64,000 bases of DNA, taken from the NCBI GenBank assembly GCA_020025345.1, contig JAHHSH010000001.1, positions 1 to 64,000 on the forward strand, written 5' to 3'. The DNA is from Oscillospiraceae bacterium (GTDB lineage Bacteria; Bacillota; Clostridia; Oscillospirales; Oscillospiraceae). Shown one piece after another: positions 7,963 through 15,417 of the stretch (its first letter is position 1; the number at the start of each line of letters is the position of its first letter). The position numbers and the translations under genes were made by a program. The notes below the pieces were generated by a model. The model saw only the letters and a program-made list of their open reading frames with translations. It did no database searches and had not been told where the DNA came from.

Positions 7963-8565
7963 ATGGCATTCGATCGTGAACTGCTTGTTCATAAGCTACA
8001 ACGCTGGGAAGACTATATTCAAAACTATCATCTGCCGGAATGGGATACGATTCCTAATTTCGGACTATATATGGACCAGGTGATCGTCCTTTTGCAGCAG
8101 TATCTCAGCTTTATCCCCACATCTCCCGATGGCAAGGACAGCTTTGTTACCGCCTCCGCTATCAACAATTATGTTCGTCTGAAGGTGATGCCCGCCCCGG
8201 TAAAGCGGAAATATAGCCGGGTGCATATCGCCTACATTATGATGATCCTCATGCTGAAGCTCTCCATGAGCATCAGCGACATCCAGCGCCTGCTGCCCTC
8301 GGAGATGTCTGAAGAGCAGGTACGCGCCGCCTATGAGGAATACGCAAAAAATTTCCGCTGCATGGCCCTGACGTTTACACAGCAGGTACACAGTGCAGCG
8401 GAAAAGCTCCAGACGCCGTCATCCTCTGCGGATGCGGCAGCTACCGGTTTGATTATTGAATACGCACTGACTGCCGGCTTCAACAGCCTCATGGCGGAGA
8501 AGCTGATTCGCCTTGCCGATGCAGACACCCAGGCCGTCCTGACCGCAGAGACGCAGCAGCCGTAA
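7963..8565 (+). CDS. DUF1836 domain protein
   Basis: A 200-residue, mainly helical protein. The DUF1836 domain (about 5-130) contains a helix-turn-helix-like section (FVTASAINNYVRLKVMPAPVKRKYSRVHIAYIMMILMLK) that resembles MerR-type DNA-binding regions, then SISDIQRLL. A regulatory role is therefore likely but unproven. AGGAGGTGCAAC precedes ATG 7963. The gene is transcribed alone, and its stop codon is only 3 nt from the stop of the convergent flavin-binding gene. Confidence 0.8.
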   Translation: MAFDRELLVHKLQRWEDYIQNYHLPEWDTIPNFGLYMDQVIVLLQQYLSFIPTSPDGKDSFVTASAINNYVRLKVMPAPVKRKYSRVHIAYIMMILMLKLSMSISDIQRLLPSEMSEEQVRAAYEEYAKNFRCMALTFTQQVHSAAEKLQTPSSSADAAATGLIIEYALTAGFNSLMAEKLIRLADADTQAVLTAETQQP

Positions 8566-8568
8566 TTT

Positions 8569-9048
8569 TCAGCAGCCGGGCTCCTCGGCCTGCTTGCCGG
8601 TAATCTCCGCAGGCGTGATGCGCAGGACACAGGTCGCTGGGAGATACTTCTCCAGTACCTCCTCAAATCGATCCATTCCGGTCGGATCATAGTGCGTTCC
8701 GAGAAGCAGCAGGGCTTTCACCTTTTCGCCCTCATCTGTCACCTCCTCGACTGTACCTGTGAACACGGCAGAGTCGAAGCTCATCTCAAACTCCCGGGGA
8801 ATCGACCGGGATTTGGAAACCGCACTCAAACAGGTCTTGGGATTCTCCCGCAGCATCTCCAGCTTTTTCCCCACCTTGGCGCAGTGTATATAGATCACCC
8901 CGTACTCCCGATCTGCCACCGGACTGACGGGAATACAGTAGGGCGTCCCCGCCTTGTCGCTGAGGGCCAGCACGGCATAGGGAGCCTGTTCCAATACCGC
9001 CCACGCGAAGTCGGCGTCACGCAAACGTTCTTTTCGGTTCATCGTCAT
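8569..9048 (-). CDS. Pyridoxamine 5'-phosphate oxidase family (NimA-like) protein
   Basis: A 159-residue split-barrel flavin-binding protein. The N-terminal pattern MNRKERL and the strand sequence YAVLALSDKAGTPYCIPVSPV, followed by IYIHCAKVGKKLEML, match the COG3467/NimA branch. Relatives bind FMN or haem, and some reduce nitroimidazoles, but resistance cannot be claimed here. I chose ATG 9048 next to AAAGGAG; the next ATG at 9042 has better spacing and is equally possible. An upstream in-frame ATG at 9102 lacks a ribosome site. It converges with the DUF1836 gene. Confidence 0.85.
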   Translation of the reverse strand: MTMNRKERLRDADFAWAVLEQAPYAVLALSDKAGTPYCIPVSPVADREYGVIYIHCAKVGKKLEMLRENPKTCLSAVSKSRSIPREFEMSFDSAVFTGTVEEVTDEGEKVKALLLLGTHYDPTGMDRFEEVLEKYLPATCVLRITPAEITGKQAEEPGC

Positions 9049-9143
9049 CACACTCCTTTTTTCTTTAGTTTGCACGATACAGCGATATTTGTCAATCGCC
9101 ATATTGCTATATAACCGCCTCCGGCGGAGAAGGGACCATACAC

Positions 9144-9605
9144 ATGACTTGGTTTTACGATCTCATCCACAATCCGTTTTTGATCACTGCCGTGTCCTCC
9201 TGGGCCATCGCACAGGTATTGAAGGTACTCATCAATGCCTTTATGACCAAGAAATTCAGCATTGAGCGGCTCTTCGGTGACGGCGGTATGCCCAGCGGCC
9301 ACTCTGCTACCGTCTCATCCTTAGCGGCGTTCACGGCACTGCGCTGCGGCTGTGATTCCTTTGCATTTGCCGTCACCGCAGTCATGGCCATCATCGTCTG
9401 CCACGATGCCATGGGGGTACGGCTGGAAACCGGCAAGCAGGCGATGGTTCTCAACGAGATCATCAAACACTTCGAGGATTTCGCCAAGGAGGATCTTTTC
9501 TCTGTGACGCTGAAGGAATTTGTCGGCCACACCCCCTCCCAAGTGTGCGTTGGTATTTTACTGGGCATTGCCAACGCCTTTTCCATGAACCATTTCTTAC
9601 CTTAA
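9144..9605 (+). CDS. Divergent PAP2 family protein (DUF212/YuiD)
   Basis: A 153-residue membrane protein with about four hydrophobic segments. It has the acid-phosphatase-like signature MPSGHSATVSSLAAF (about 49-63) and HDAMGVRLETGKQA (about 88-101), plus GHTPSQV near the C-terminus, which is the pattern of the divergent PAP2 family. These proteins may dephosphorylate lipid phosphates, but activity has not been shown for this branch. A strong terminator follows 8 nt after the stop. Confidence 0.88.
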   Translation: MTWFYDLIHNPFLITAVSSWAIAQVLKVLINAFMTKKFSIERLFGDGGMPSGHSATVSSLAAFTALRCGCDSFAFAVTAVMAIIVCHDAMGVRLETGKQAMVLNEIIKHFEDFAKEDLFSVTLKEFVGHTPSQVCVGILLGIANAFSMNHFLP

Positions 9606-9612
9606 AAACGCC

Positions 9613-9650
9613 AAAAGGCTGCGGACACATCGGTGTCCGCAGCCTTTTTT
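9613..9650 (+). terminator. Bidirectional terminator between PAP2-like and MBL genes
   Basis: A 12-bp stem (GGCTGCGGACAC at 9617-9628 with GTGTCCGCAGCC at 9633-9644), loop ATCG, is flanked by AAAA on the left and TTTTTT on the right. It can serve both convergent genes. Confidence 0.9.
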
Positions 9651-9660
9651 ATGCATTGGT

Positions 9661-10467
9661 TTATAACTCGATCACATCACCGGCACAGGTATCCAGAATA
9701 GGTATGCGTGCGTGGATCGCCGCTCTGGCATAAAAGCCGGTACAGTGGCAGGGGCGAAGATTGGTCGGATGCAAATTTGCCAGATAGTCCACTGTGCGCT
9801 GCACCTGCGGATTTACCCGCCGGCTCAACAGATGGAAACCGCCCACAATGCCGCAGATCCGATCATCCCCGCAGACCTCCTTCGCATATTCCGTGATGTT
9901 CACAATGCCGGAATGGCTGCATCCGGTGATGATGGTCAACCCCTCCTCACCACGGTAGACCAGCGCCGTATCATCCGGCAGGAAATCCGGCACCCAGCCG
10001 TCCTCCGTCAGCCGCTCCCCCACGGGCCTTTGCGATTCAAAATCGTTGCGGCGCGGGATCTCGCCCAAGAAAGTAATGTGCTCAGACAGCTGCACCGGCT
10101 TCCGGCTCAGACGCAGATCAAACCGCTCCGCCGCCTCCGTCCTTGTCAGCGGCATCCCGATGCTTTCCCCGTCATAGCGCCTTGCTGCAAACGCCTCGGG
10201 ATGTGCATAGAGCGGCAGCTCCCCCGAAAAATCCGGCAGACAATCGAGGCCGCCGGTGTGGTCATTGTGCCCGTGAGAGAGTACCAGCGCCGTCAGATGT
10301 GTCAGGTCAATGCCCATTCTCCCGGCGTTCTTCACATACACATCGCTGTAGCCCGTATCCATCAAGATCCGTGCATCCCCATCCTCCATATAAAAAGAAA
10401 TACCCGGCTCTCCCAGATAGTAAGAATCGATCCTCGTGTTATTGTCGCACAAAACTGCCAGTTTCAT
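9661..10467 (-). CDS. MBL-fold metallo-hydrolase
   Basis: A 268-residue metallo-beta-lactamase-fold protein. The metal motif SHGHNDHTGGL is at about 64-74, with later ligands in TGCSHSGIVN and GGFHLL, and a closing region HPTNLRPCHCTGF. This arrangement resembles the family annotated as 7,8-dihydropterin-6-methyl-4-(ribofuranosyl)aminobenzene-phosphate synthase, but the true substrate is unknown. The start is ATG 10467 after GAGAGGGG; an open frame extends to 10650 but overlaps the terminator and end of the upstream kinase gene. Confidence 0.85.
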   Translation of the reverse strand: MKLAVLCDNNTRIDSYYLGEPGISFYMEDGDARILMDTGYSDVYVKNAGRMGIDLTHLTALVLSHGHNDHTGGLDCLPDFSGELPLYAHPEAFAARRYDGESIGMPLTRTEAAERFDLRLSRKPVQLSEHITFLGEIPRRNDFESQRPVGERLTEDGWVPDFLPDDTALVYRGEEGLTIITGCSHSGIVNITEYAKEVCGDDRICGIVGGFHLLSRRVNPQVQRTVDYLANLHPTNLRPCHCTGFYARAAIHARIPILDTCAGDVIEL

Positions 10468-10502
10468 GGAAATGCCCCTCTCCGTTTCTATATTGGGATA
10501 AC

Positions 10503-10533
10503 AAAAAGGGACAACTGCACCCAGCTGTCCCTT
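10503..10533 (-). terminator. Terminator of the cytidylate kinase-like gene
   Basis: A 12-bp stem (arms 10506-10517 and 10522-10533) with one pair that is a G-U wobble only on the minus strand, followed there by TTTTT (10503-10507). Confidence 0.8.
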
Positions 10534-10541
10534 TCCTTCAC

Positions 10542-11156
10542 TTACTCGCCAAACCAAGCGCGGGCATAAGCAGCCAGCGCCGGGATCAAATCCTTGATTT
10601 CCCGACCGGATGTATTGATACACAGGTGATAGCCCTCTTTTGCGCCCCACTTCATATCACTGTACATCTGGTGATACTGGCTGCGCTGCTTATCGATCTG
10701 ACGGATCATTCGCTCCATCTCACTGCGGCTCAGATTTTCACCCTCCGGCGCACGCTCAATACAGCGCTTTACGCAGGACTCCAGATCCGCATAGACGAAG
10801 AGATTCAGCGGATGCATATCCTCCAAAATCACATCGGCGCTGCGGCCCACGATCACACAATCACCCTGCTTGGCAAAATTCTCAATAATCTGACGCTGCG
10901 CCGCAGCCACGCGGATGGACTGATCCATGATCTGCAGCGGCGGCATGGCGAATCGATGTCCGATGGTCATGGGATACGCAGCCTCGATGCTCCGCTCCGA
11001 CACATTGGCAACATACTGTTCGTCAAAGCCATTCTCCTTGGCAATCATCTCGATGATCTTGTTGTCATAGCAGGGAATTCCCAGTGCTTCGGCCAGACGC
11101 TTTCCCAGCTCACGGCCACCACTTCCAAATTCACGGCTGATGGTAATAATCTTCAT
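10542..11156 (-). CDS. Cytidylate kinase-like family protein
   Basis: A 204-residue P-loop protein of the AAA_26 / cytidylate kinase-like group. The nucleotide loop is ISREFGSGGRELGKRLAE (about 6-23), followed by IPCYDNKII and VIVGRSADVIL, and a lid with the arginine-rich pattern VKRCIERAPEGENLSRSEMERMIRQID. True CMP kinases are encoded elsewhere in clostridia, and the substrate of this branch is unknown. It has its own consensus promoter and terminator. Confidence 0.85.
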   Translation of the reverse strand: MKIITISREFGSGGRELGKRLAEALGIPCYDNKIIEMIAKENGFDEQYVANVSERSIEAAYPMTIGHRFAMPPLQIMDQSIRVAAAQRQIIENFAKQGDCVIVGRSADVILEDMHPLNLFVYADLESCVKRCIERAPEGENLSRSEMERMIRQIDKQRSQYHQMYSDMKWGAKEGYHLCINTSGREIKDLIPALAAYARAWFGE

Positions 11157-11180
11157 AGTCGTACCTCCCTGTTTGTGCCT

Positions 11181-11209
11181 ATTATACTCCCCGGCCTGTG
11201 GCCTGTCAA
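11181..11209 (-). promoter_or_regulatory. Consensus promoter of the cytidylate kinase-like gene
   Basis: Minus strand: perfect TTGACA (11204-11209), 17 nt, perfect TATAAT (11181-11186), 25 nt before the start codon. This full consensus predicts high, constitutive expression. Confidence 0.85.
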
Positions 11210-11244
11210 ATAACGTAGTGTTAACATTTTTGCTCTGGCATTAA

Positions 11245-11278
11245 GAAAAAATATCCTCCGGCCTATACCGGAGGATAT
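11245..11278 (-). terminator. Terminator of the uridine kinase-like gene
   Basis: An 11-bp perfect stem (ATATCCTCCGG at 11251-11261, CCGGAGGATAT at 11268-11278), loop of 6 nt. Six A at 11245-11250 give a T-run on the minus strand; T on the other side makes it potentially bidirectional. Confidence 0.85.
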
Positions 11279-11281
11279 TTT

Positions 11282-12208
11282 TTAATACTGATAGCAGCTG
11301 CCGCCTACAAATTCACGCACAATGGAATTGAGGGGCACATAAGGGCTGTGCAGCGGTGCTACGCCGTGGACGATCTTCATAAGATCGGTCAGTCCATGCT
11401 CCTCCAGAAACTCATCGTCCAGCTCTTCCTGAAAATTAGGCATCTGACACAGATACTTAGCCAGCAGGCAGGGCTCATAATCGTGGAACGTATCGATATG
11501 GACACTGGCATTGTCCTTATGGGGCATGATGTAGTTGATTTCGCCGCGATCCACGCTCTCTGCTCTCTCCACCGTGTCACGCATAGAATGTCCGCGGGTG
11601 GCGTAGTCACGGATCATACGACGGGCCACACGCAGCTGCTCCGGCCGCACGATCTTATCATCATCCGTGATGATACGAGTGCGGGGCGCTACATACACAC
11701 CGGTCGCCGCGCCGCGGATCTTATCGAAGATCAAAGGATTGAGCATATGGATGCCCTCGGCAATAATAATGCCATCCTTGCTGCCCTGCATGGTGCGGTA
11801 ACCACCGGTCTTTCCGGCCTTGAAATCGTACCAGGGCACATCTACCTCCCGGCCCTCGGAGAGCTGGCTGATGACAGAAATCAGCAGATCCACATTGACA
11901 CAGTAGGGAGACTCCCAGTCGACGGCCTCCGGCGGACGCTGATCAAGGGGCAGGAAAAAGTTATCCATGCTCAAAAGGCAGACATGGACACCCAGGTTTT
12001 CCAGATACTCCTGCAAACGCATGGCCGTGGTAGTCTTACCGCTGCCAGAGGGGCCGGTCAGCGCCACAAAGGGGCGATTAGCCTTATCCGCCAAAATCGA
12101 AGCCGCGGCAGAACTGATTTTATCGTGAAATACCTCTTCACAGCGCAGCACAAACTGCGTCTCATTCCGCATGGCATAATTGATATTTTCAAGATCGATC
12201 ACGCGCAT
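11282..12208 (-). CDS. Uridine kinase / phosphoribulokinase family nucleoside kinase
   Basis: A 308-residue kinase. The Walker A loop GPSGSGKTTTA is at about 52-62, with SMDNFF (Walker-B-like), the substrate segment WYDFKAGKTGGYR, and IIAEGIHMLNP. These are hallmarks of uridine kinases. An N-terminal extension of about 45 residues and a C-terminal extension of about 80 (ending GGSCYQY) set it apart from the short Udk type, so the substrate might differ from uridine. It is monocistronic with its own promoter and terminator. Confidence 0.88.
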   Translation of the reverse strand: MRVIDLENINYAMRNETQFVLRCEEVFHDKISSAAASILADKANRPFVALTGPSGSGKTTTAMRLQEYLENLGVHVCLLSMDNFFLPLDQRPPEAVDWESPYCVNVDLLISVISQLSEGREVDVPWYDFKAGKTGGYRTMQGSKDGIIIAEGIHMLNPLIFDKIRGAATGVYVAPRTRIITDDDKIVRPEQLRVARRMIRDYATRGHSMRDTVERAESVDRGEINYIMPHKDNASVHIDTFHDYEPCLLAKYLCQMPNFQEELDDEFLEEHGLTDLMKIVHGVAPLHSPYVPLNSIVREFVGGSCYQY

Positions 12209-12246
12209 GATTCTCGTTTCCTTTCTCAGTGAAAATATATTTGTAT

Positions 12247-12275
12247 ATTATACCACTTTTTCCCCTATTGAGCAA
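12247..12275 (-). promoter_or_regulatory. Promoter of the uridine kinase-like gene
   Basis: Minus strand: TTGCTC (12270-12275), 17 nt, TATAAT (12247-12252). The remaining 12276-12475 holds no supported gene; TATGAT at 12428 is a possible -10 for the next gene but lacks a good -35. Confidence 0.7.
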
Positions 12276-12475
12276 GCACTTTACTCTGCACTCCTGTTGG
12301 CGCACGCCTTAGGGCATGGCATACTCCCTCAGCGCAAGCGCCCCCAACACCGAGTGAACAGGCACAGCAGAGAAAAGACTCGTTTTTAAGTATACGGGCA
12401 TCTTTCGGCTACCATTCCATTTTAAAATATGATAAAATCAAACTGCCTTATCAAACTTTGCAGGAGAATCCCACC

Positions 12476-12994
12476 ATGAAGCAATACACAAGCAAAACAG
12501 AATTAAAAAGCGAAATTGAAAATGCCTACCGCAAGTATATCAACGAATTCCATCACATACCGGAGGAATTGAAAGATCAGCGCTGTGAGGATGTGGATAG
12601 AACTCCTGCGGAAAATCTTGCCTATCAGGTAGGCTGGACAACGCTCGTTTTGCAGTGGGAGCAGGATGAGCGCGCCGGTTTGGACGTAAAAACCCCCTCT
12701 GACAAGTTCAAGTGGAACCAGCTGGGGGAATTGTATCAATGGTTCACCGATACTTATGCAGGACTTTCTCTCCACGAGCTTTGCGCAAAGTTAGATACCA
12801 ATATAACCGCCATCTATGAAATGATCGATTCCATGAGCGACGAGGAGTTGTTCCTTCCGCATCAGCGAAAATGGGCAGACGGGGCAACCAAGTCCGCCGT
12901 ATGGCCGGTTTACAAATTCATTCATGTAAACACGGTTGCCCCCTTCGGCACATTCCGAACTAAAATTCGGAAGTGGAAAAAGCTGAGTCTGTAA
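12476..12994 (+). CDS. ClbS/DfsB family four-helix bundle protein
   Basis: A 172-residue protein of the ClbS/DfsB (DinB-like) family. Visible family features are the N-terminal YTSKTELKSEIENAYRKY helix, the AENLAYQVGWTTLVLQWE segment where ligands sit in DinB folds, and the C-terminal WPVYKFIHVNTVAPFGTFRTKIRKWKK. ClbS itself is a colibactin self-resistance hydrolase, but most relatives occur without a colibactin cluster and have no known role, as here. ATG 12476 follows CAGGAGAA at the right distance. The gene is more AT-rich than its neighbours, which may hint at transfer. Confidence 0.85.
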   Translation: MKQYTSKTELKSEIENAYRKYINEFHHIPEELKDQRCEDVDRTPAENLAYQVGWTTLVLQWEQDERAGLDVKTPSDKFKWNQLGELYQWFTDTYAGLSLHELCAKLDTNITAIYEMIDSMSDEELFLPHQRKWADGATKSAVWPVYKFIHVNTVAPFGTFRTKIRKWKKLSL

Positions 12995-13052
12995 ATTTCC
13001 AGCTCATCCTGTCCTCTGTTTCCTCGAAAAAACAGTATTTGCAAAAGAGATG

Positions 13053-13085
13053 AAACCGGCACGACGAACGTCATGCCGGTTTTTA
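13053..13085 (+). terminator. Terminator after the ClbS-like gene
   Basis: AAACCGGCA / TGCCGGTTT arms with an inner GAC-GTC pairing, followed by TTTTATATTTTT. Confidence 0.8.
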
Positions 13086-13226
13086 TATTTTTCTGTCTGG
13101 GAGATACTCACAGCCGAACAGCATTCCTTTCTGCTTGCTCCCCGCTCTCCGGGCAATAGGGCTCTGCGGCACATTTTACATTTCTTGCATTGAAAAGCGC
13201 ATTATTCTGCGCCATAAATCTACGAT

Positions 13227-13265
13227 AAAAAAGCAGGCAGCTATGTCCACAGCTGCCTGCTTTTT
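13227..13265 (-). terminator. Terminator of the comEC-holA-rnmV-CYTH operon
   Basis: A 10-bp perfect stem (GCAGGCAGCT at 13233-13242, AGCTGCCTGC at 13251-13260) is flanked by six A and five T, so it can act both ways. It lies 31 nt after the CYTH stop codon. Confidence 0.88.
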
Positions 13266-13295
13266 CCATGCTCTGTTCTTTTTGGCAAATGTCCT

Positions 13296-13796
13296 TTATA
13301 ACAGCGTCTCTTCTGCCGGGATTTCCCGCGCCAGCGCCGCATTCTTCATGCGCCGATCGTCGCTGATCTCCCGCAGCACCGTGATGCCCTCCGGAAAGGT
13401 GAAGGGCTGCTCCTCGGAGGTGAGTTCCACCTCCATCACTGCCACCTTCTGCCAGAAAGGATAGACGTCGATTTCAAAGAGAAATCCCTCGTGGGGCAGG
13501 CAGTAGCGATGCTTGACGATGGTCTGCATCTCCGTATCCCGCCGCCGCAGCAGCTGTTCATAGGTGGCTCGATCAATGGTGCTCTCCCGCTCTACGCAGG
13601 TACGGTTCGTGCGAAATTCCTTCTCCGTATAGAAGAACTCCTCCCGCTCCCCTATGCGGCGGCGCACACGAGCGGTCACGTCGGGAGCCGCTTGAAGATA
13701 GGTCTGCTCCATCTCATAAACGGAGCTGCACCGTGTCCGGAGCGCCGCTTCATCCGGGCGCACGATGAGAAATTTCCGTTCAATCTCCAAGCTCAC
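13296..13796 (-). CDS. CYTH domain protein
   Basis: A 166-residue CYTH (CyaB/thiamine-triphosphatase) tunnel-fold protein. The diagnostic ExExK motif is EIERK at residues 4-8. Arg- and Glu-rich beta strands follow (TARVRRRIGEREEFFYTEK, RESTIDRATYEQL, VKHRYCLP, FLFEIDVYPF, AVMEVEL) and supply the triphosphate and metal ligands. The likely chemistry is hydrolysis of inorganic or organic triphosphates with Mg or Mn. It overlaps rnmV by 4 nt (ATGA), so it is translationally coupled to an RNA-processing gene. Confidence 0.9.
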   Translation of the reverse strand: MSLEIERKFLIVRPDEAALRTRCSSVYEMEQTYLQAAPDVTARVRRRIGEREEFFYTEKEFRTNRTCVERESTIDRATYEQLLRRRDTEMQTIVKHRYCLPHEGFLFEIDVYPFWQKVAVMEVELTSEEQPFTFPEGITVLREISDDRRMKNAALAREIPAEETLL

Positions 13797-14368
13797 AGCG
13801 CATCCAGCTCCTCTCTCGTTATTAACAGGTTCAGTGCCTCCAAAAGGCCATTGGCGGTGAGGTGGGAGGGCAGCTCCAGCTTTTGGAGCAGTTCCTGCCG
13901 CCGCGCCACAGATCCCGGTCCGATCAAACCGTGATCCATGAGATCCGCCTTGGTGATGGGGTCGGTATGCGCCATTGCCTCTTCTCCCTCAAAGGTAGCA
14001 CCGCTGCGGCGCAGCACCTCCAAGAGCACCTCCGGCTTCATGCCCTCTACGCCCAGCTTACCCTCCTTGCCGGCCTTGCGCTTGCGGCGCTCCTTGCCGG
14101 CGATATCGGGAATGTATGCCTGCTTGACCTGCTCCTTTGGCAGTGCACCTTTCAGATAGCCCCGGATCACAAATCCGGCGCCGTCGCTGTCGGTAAGGAG
14201 GATCAGTCCCCTCTGCTCCGCCAGACGCCGGAAAAAGGCCAGTTTCTCCTTATCATTAAAGACGCCGAAGCCGCCTGTCTCCACCACGGTGGCATCCACC
14301 ACCTGCAAGAGGGCGTTTTTATCGTAGCGCCCCTCTACCACGATCACTTCACGAATTTTAGGTTTCAT
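13793..14368 (-). CDS. rnmV: Ribonuclease M5
   Basis: RNase M5 matures 5S rRNA in Firmicutes by cutting both strands of the precursor. The 191-residue protein has an N-terminal TOPRIM domain with the acidic motifs VVEGRYDK (about 10-17) and LTDSDGAG (about 58-65), then a conserved VKQAYIPDIAGKERRKRKAGKEGKLGVE basic segment and a C-terminal DUF4093 domain that binds substrate. It overlaps holA and the CYTH gene by 4 nt each. Confidence 0.94.
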   Translation of the reverse strand: MKPKIREVIVVEGRYDKNALLQVVDATVVETGGFGVFNDKEKLAFFRRLAEQRGLILLTDSDGAGFVIRGYLKGALPKEQVKQAYIPDIAGKERRKRKAGKEGKLGVEGMKPEVLLEVLRRSGATFEGEEAMAHTDPITKADLMDHGLIGPGSVARRQELLQKLELPSHLTANGLLEALNLLITREELDAL

Positions 14369-15414
14369 CTGCTGCCTGCCAATTCCATCATCAACAGCTT
14401 CAGCTCTGCCTCGCTGTTGATATTCTTCTCACTCTTCATCCGCCGATCCAGTATCTGACAGCGCAGTACGGCCCGCTGGCACCAGTCGTGATCTACGCTG
14501 CGTGCCGCACCCAGCAGCAGCTTGGCCGGATAGTCATTGCGCATCCCCCACAGATCTCGCAGCCACATCCGATCCTTCCCGGCATCCAGCGCCATGCGGG
14601 CGGTATAGAGCCGCCGCAGTTCCTTACCCATAGCCGCCAAAATCACAATCGGTTCCGTCTGCATCCGCAGAAGCTCGCCCAGAATTTTTGCGCCGTCATC
14701 GTACTTTCCCGACGTGATGCAGTTGGTCATATCGAAGATACGTGCATCTAATACCGGGTCCGCCACGGCGTTGATGTCGGCAATGGTGATGCTCTGTCCC
14801 TTGGCATAGGCACCGATCTTCTCGATCTCTGGCACCAGATCCGTCATCAAAGAGCCACAGGTGAACAGCAGGTGATCCACCGCGGCGCTGTCGATGTCGT
14901 GGCCGGTGGCCGCAGCGCGACGCTTCACCCACTTCATCAGCGCGGCACGATCCTGCTGGCAGAACTCCACCTCCTGCACATACGCATCGAGGGCCGCCGT
15001 CAGCTTCTTCATCTTGCCGTCCCGCTTATACTCCAGCAGGTCATAGACGAAAATCAGCGTACAGTAGGGCGGCACATCGCTGAGGATCTCCACCAGCGCC
15101 TTGCGGCTGCTCTCGTCCAGTTTGAAGATGTCCAGATCCGTCACCGTTACCAGTGTGTGCTCTGCCATCATGGGCATGGCCTCCACCGCGTCGGCCAGCG
15201 CCTGCATCGCAAGGCCCTTGCCCGCAAGACGGTGATCGTTGAATTCTTCAAACCCGGCAGGCACCAACGCAGAGCGAATCTCCTCCAGATACCTCTGGCG
15301 GAGATAGCTCTCCTCGCCGTAGAAAAGATAAATATTTTGAAGCGTTCCCGCCTTCAGATCGGCGCGCAGCCGATCAAAGGCCGCGCTGCTTTTCTTGGTG
15401 GTTTTTCCTGCCAT
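14365..15414 (-). CDS. holA: DNA polymerase III subunit delta
   Basis: HolA opens the beta sliding clamp within the clamp loader. The 349-residue protein has the family start (LYFYGEES-like segment IYLFYGEESYLRQRYLEEI, about 28-46), the divergent AAA+ region with SDVPPYCTLIFVYD, and the C-terminal collar (ILAAMGKELRRLYTARM and SEAELKLLMMELAG). It lacks a Walker A motif, as expected for delta. It sits between comEC and rnmV, an order widespread in Firmicutes. Confidence 0.93.
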   Translation of the reverse strand: MAGKTTKKSSAAFDRLRADLKAGTLQNIYLFYGEESYLRQRYLEEIRSALVPAGFEEFNDHRLAGKGLAMQALADAVEAMPMMAEHTLVTVTDLDIFKLDESSRKALVEILSDVPPYCTLIFVYDLLEYKRDGKMKKLTAALDAYVQEVEFCQQDRAALMKWVKRRAAATGHDIDSAAVDHLLFTCGSLMTDLVPEIEKIGAYAKGQSITIADINAVADPVLDARIFDMTNCITSGKYDDGAKILGELLRMQTEPIVILAAMGKELRRLYTARMALDAGKDRMWLRDLWGMRNDYPAKLLLGAARSVDHDWCQRAVLRCQILDRRMKSEKNINSEAELKLLMMELAGSR

Positions 15415-15417
15415 TCC

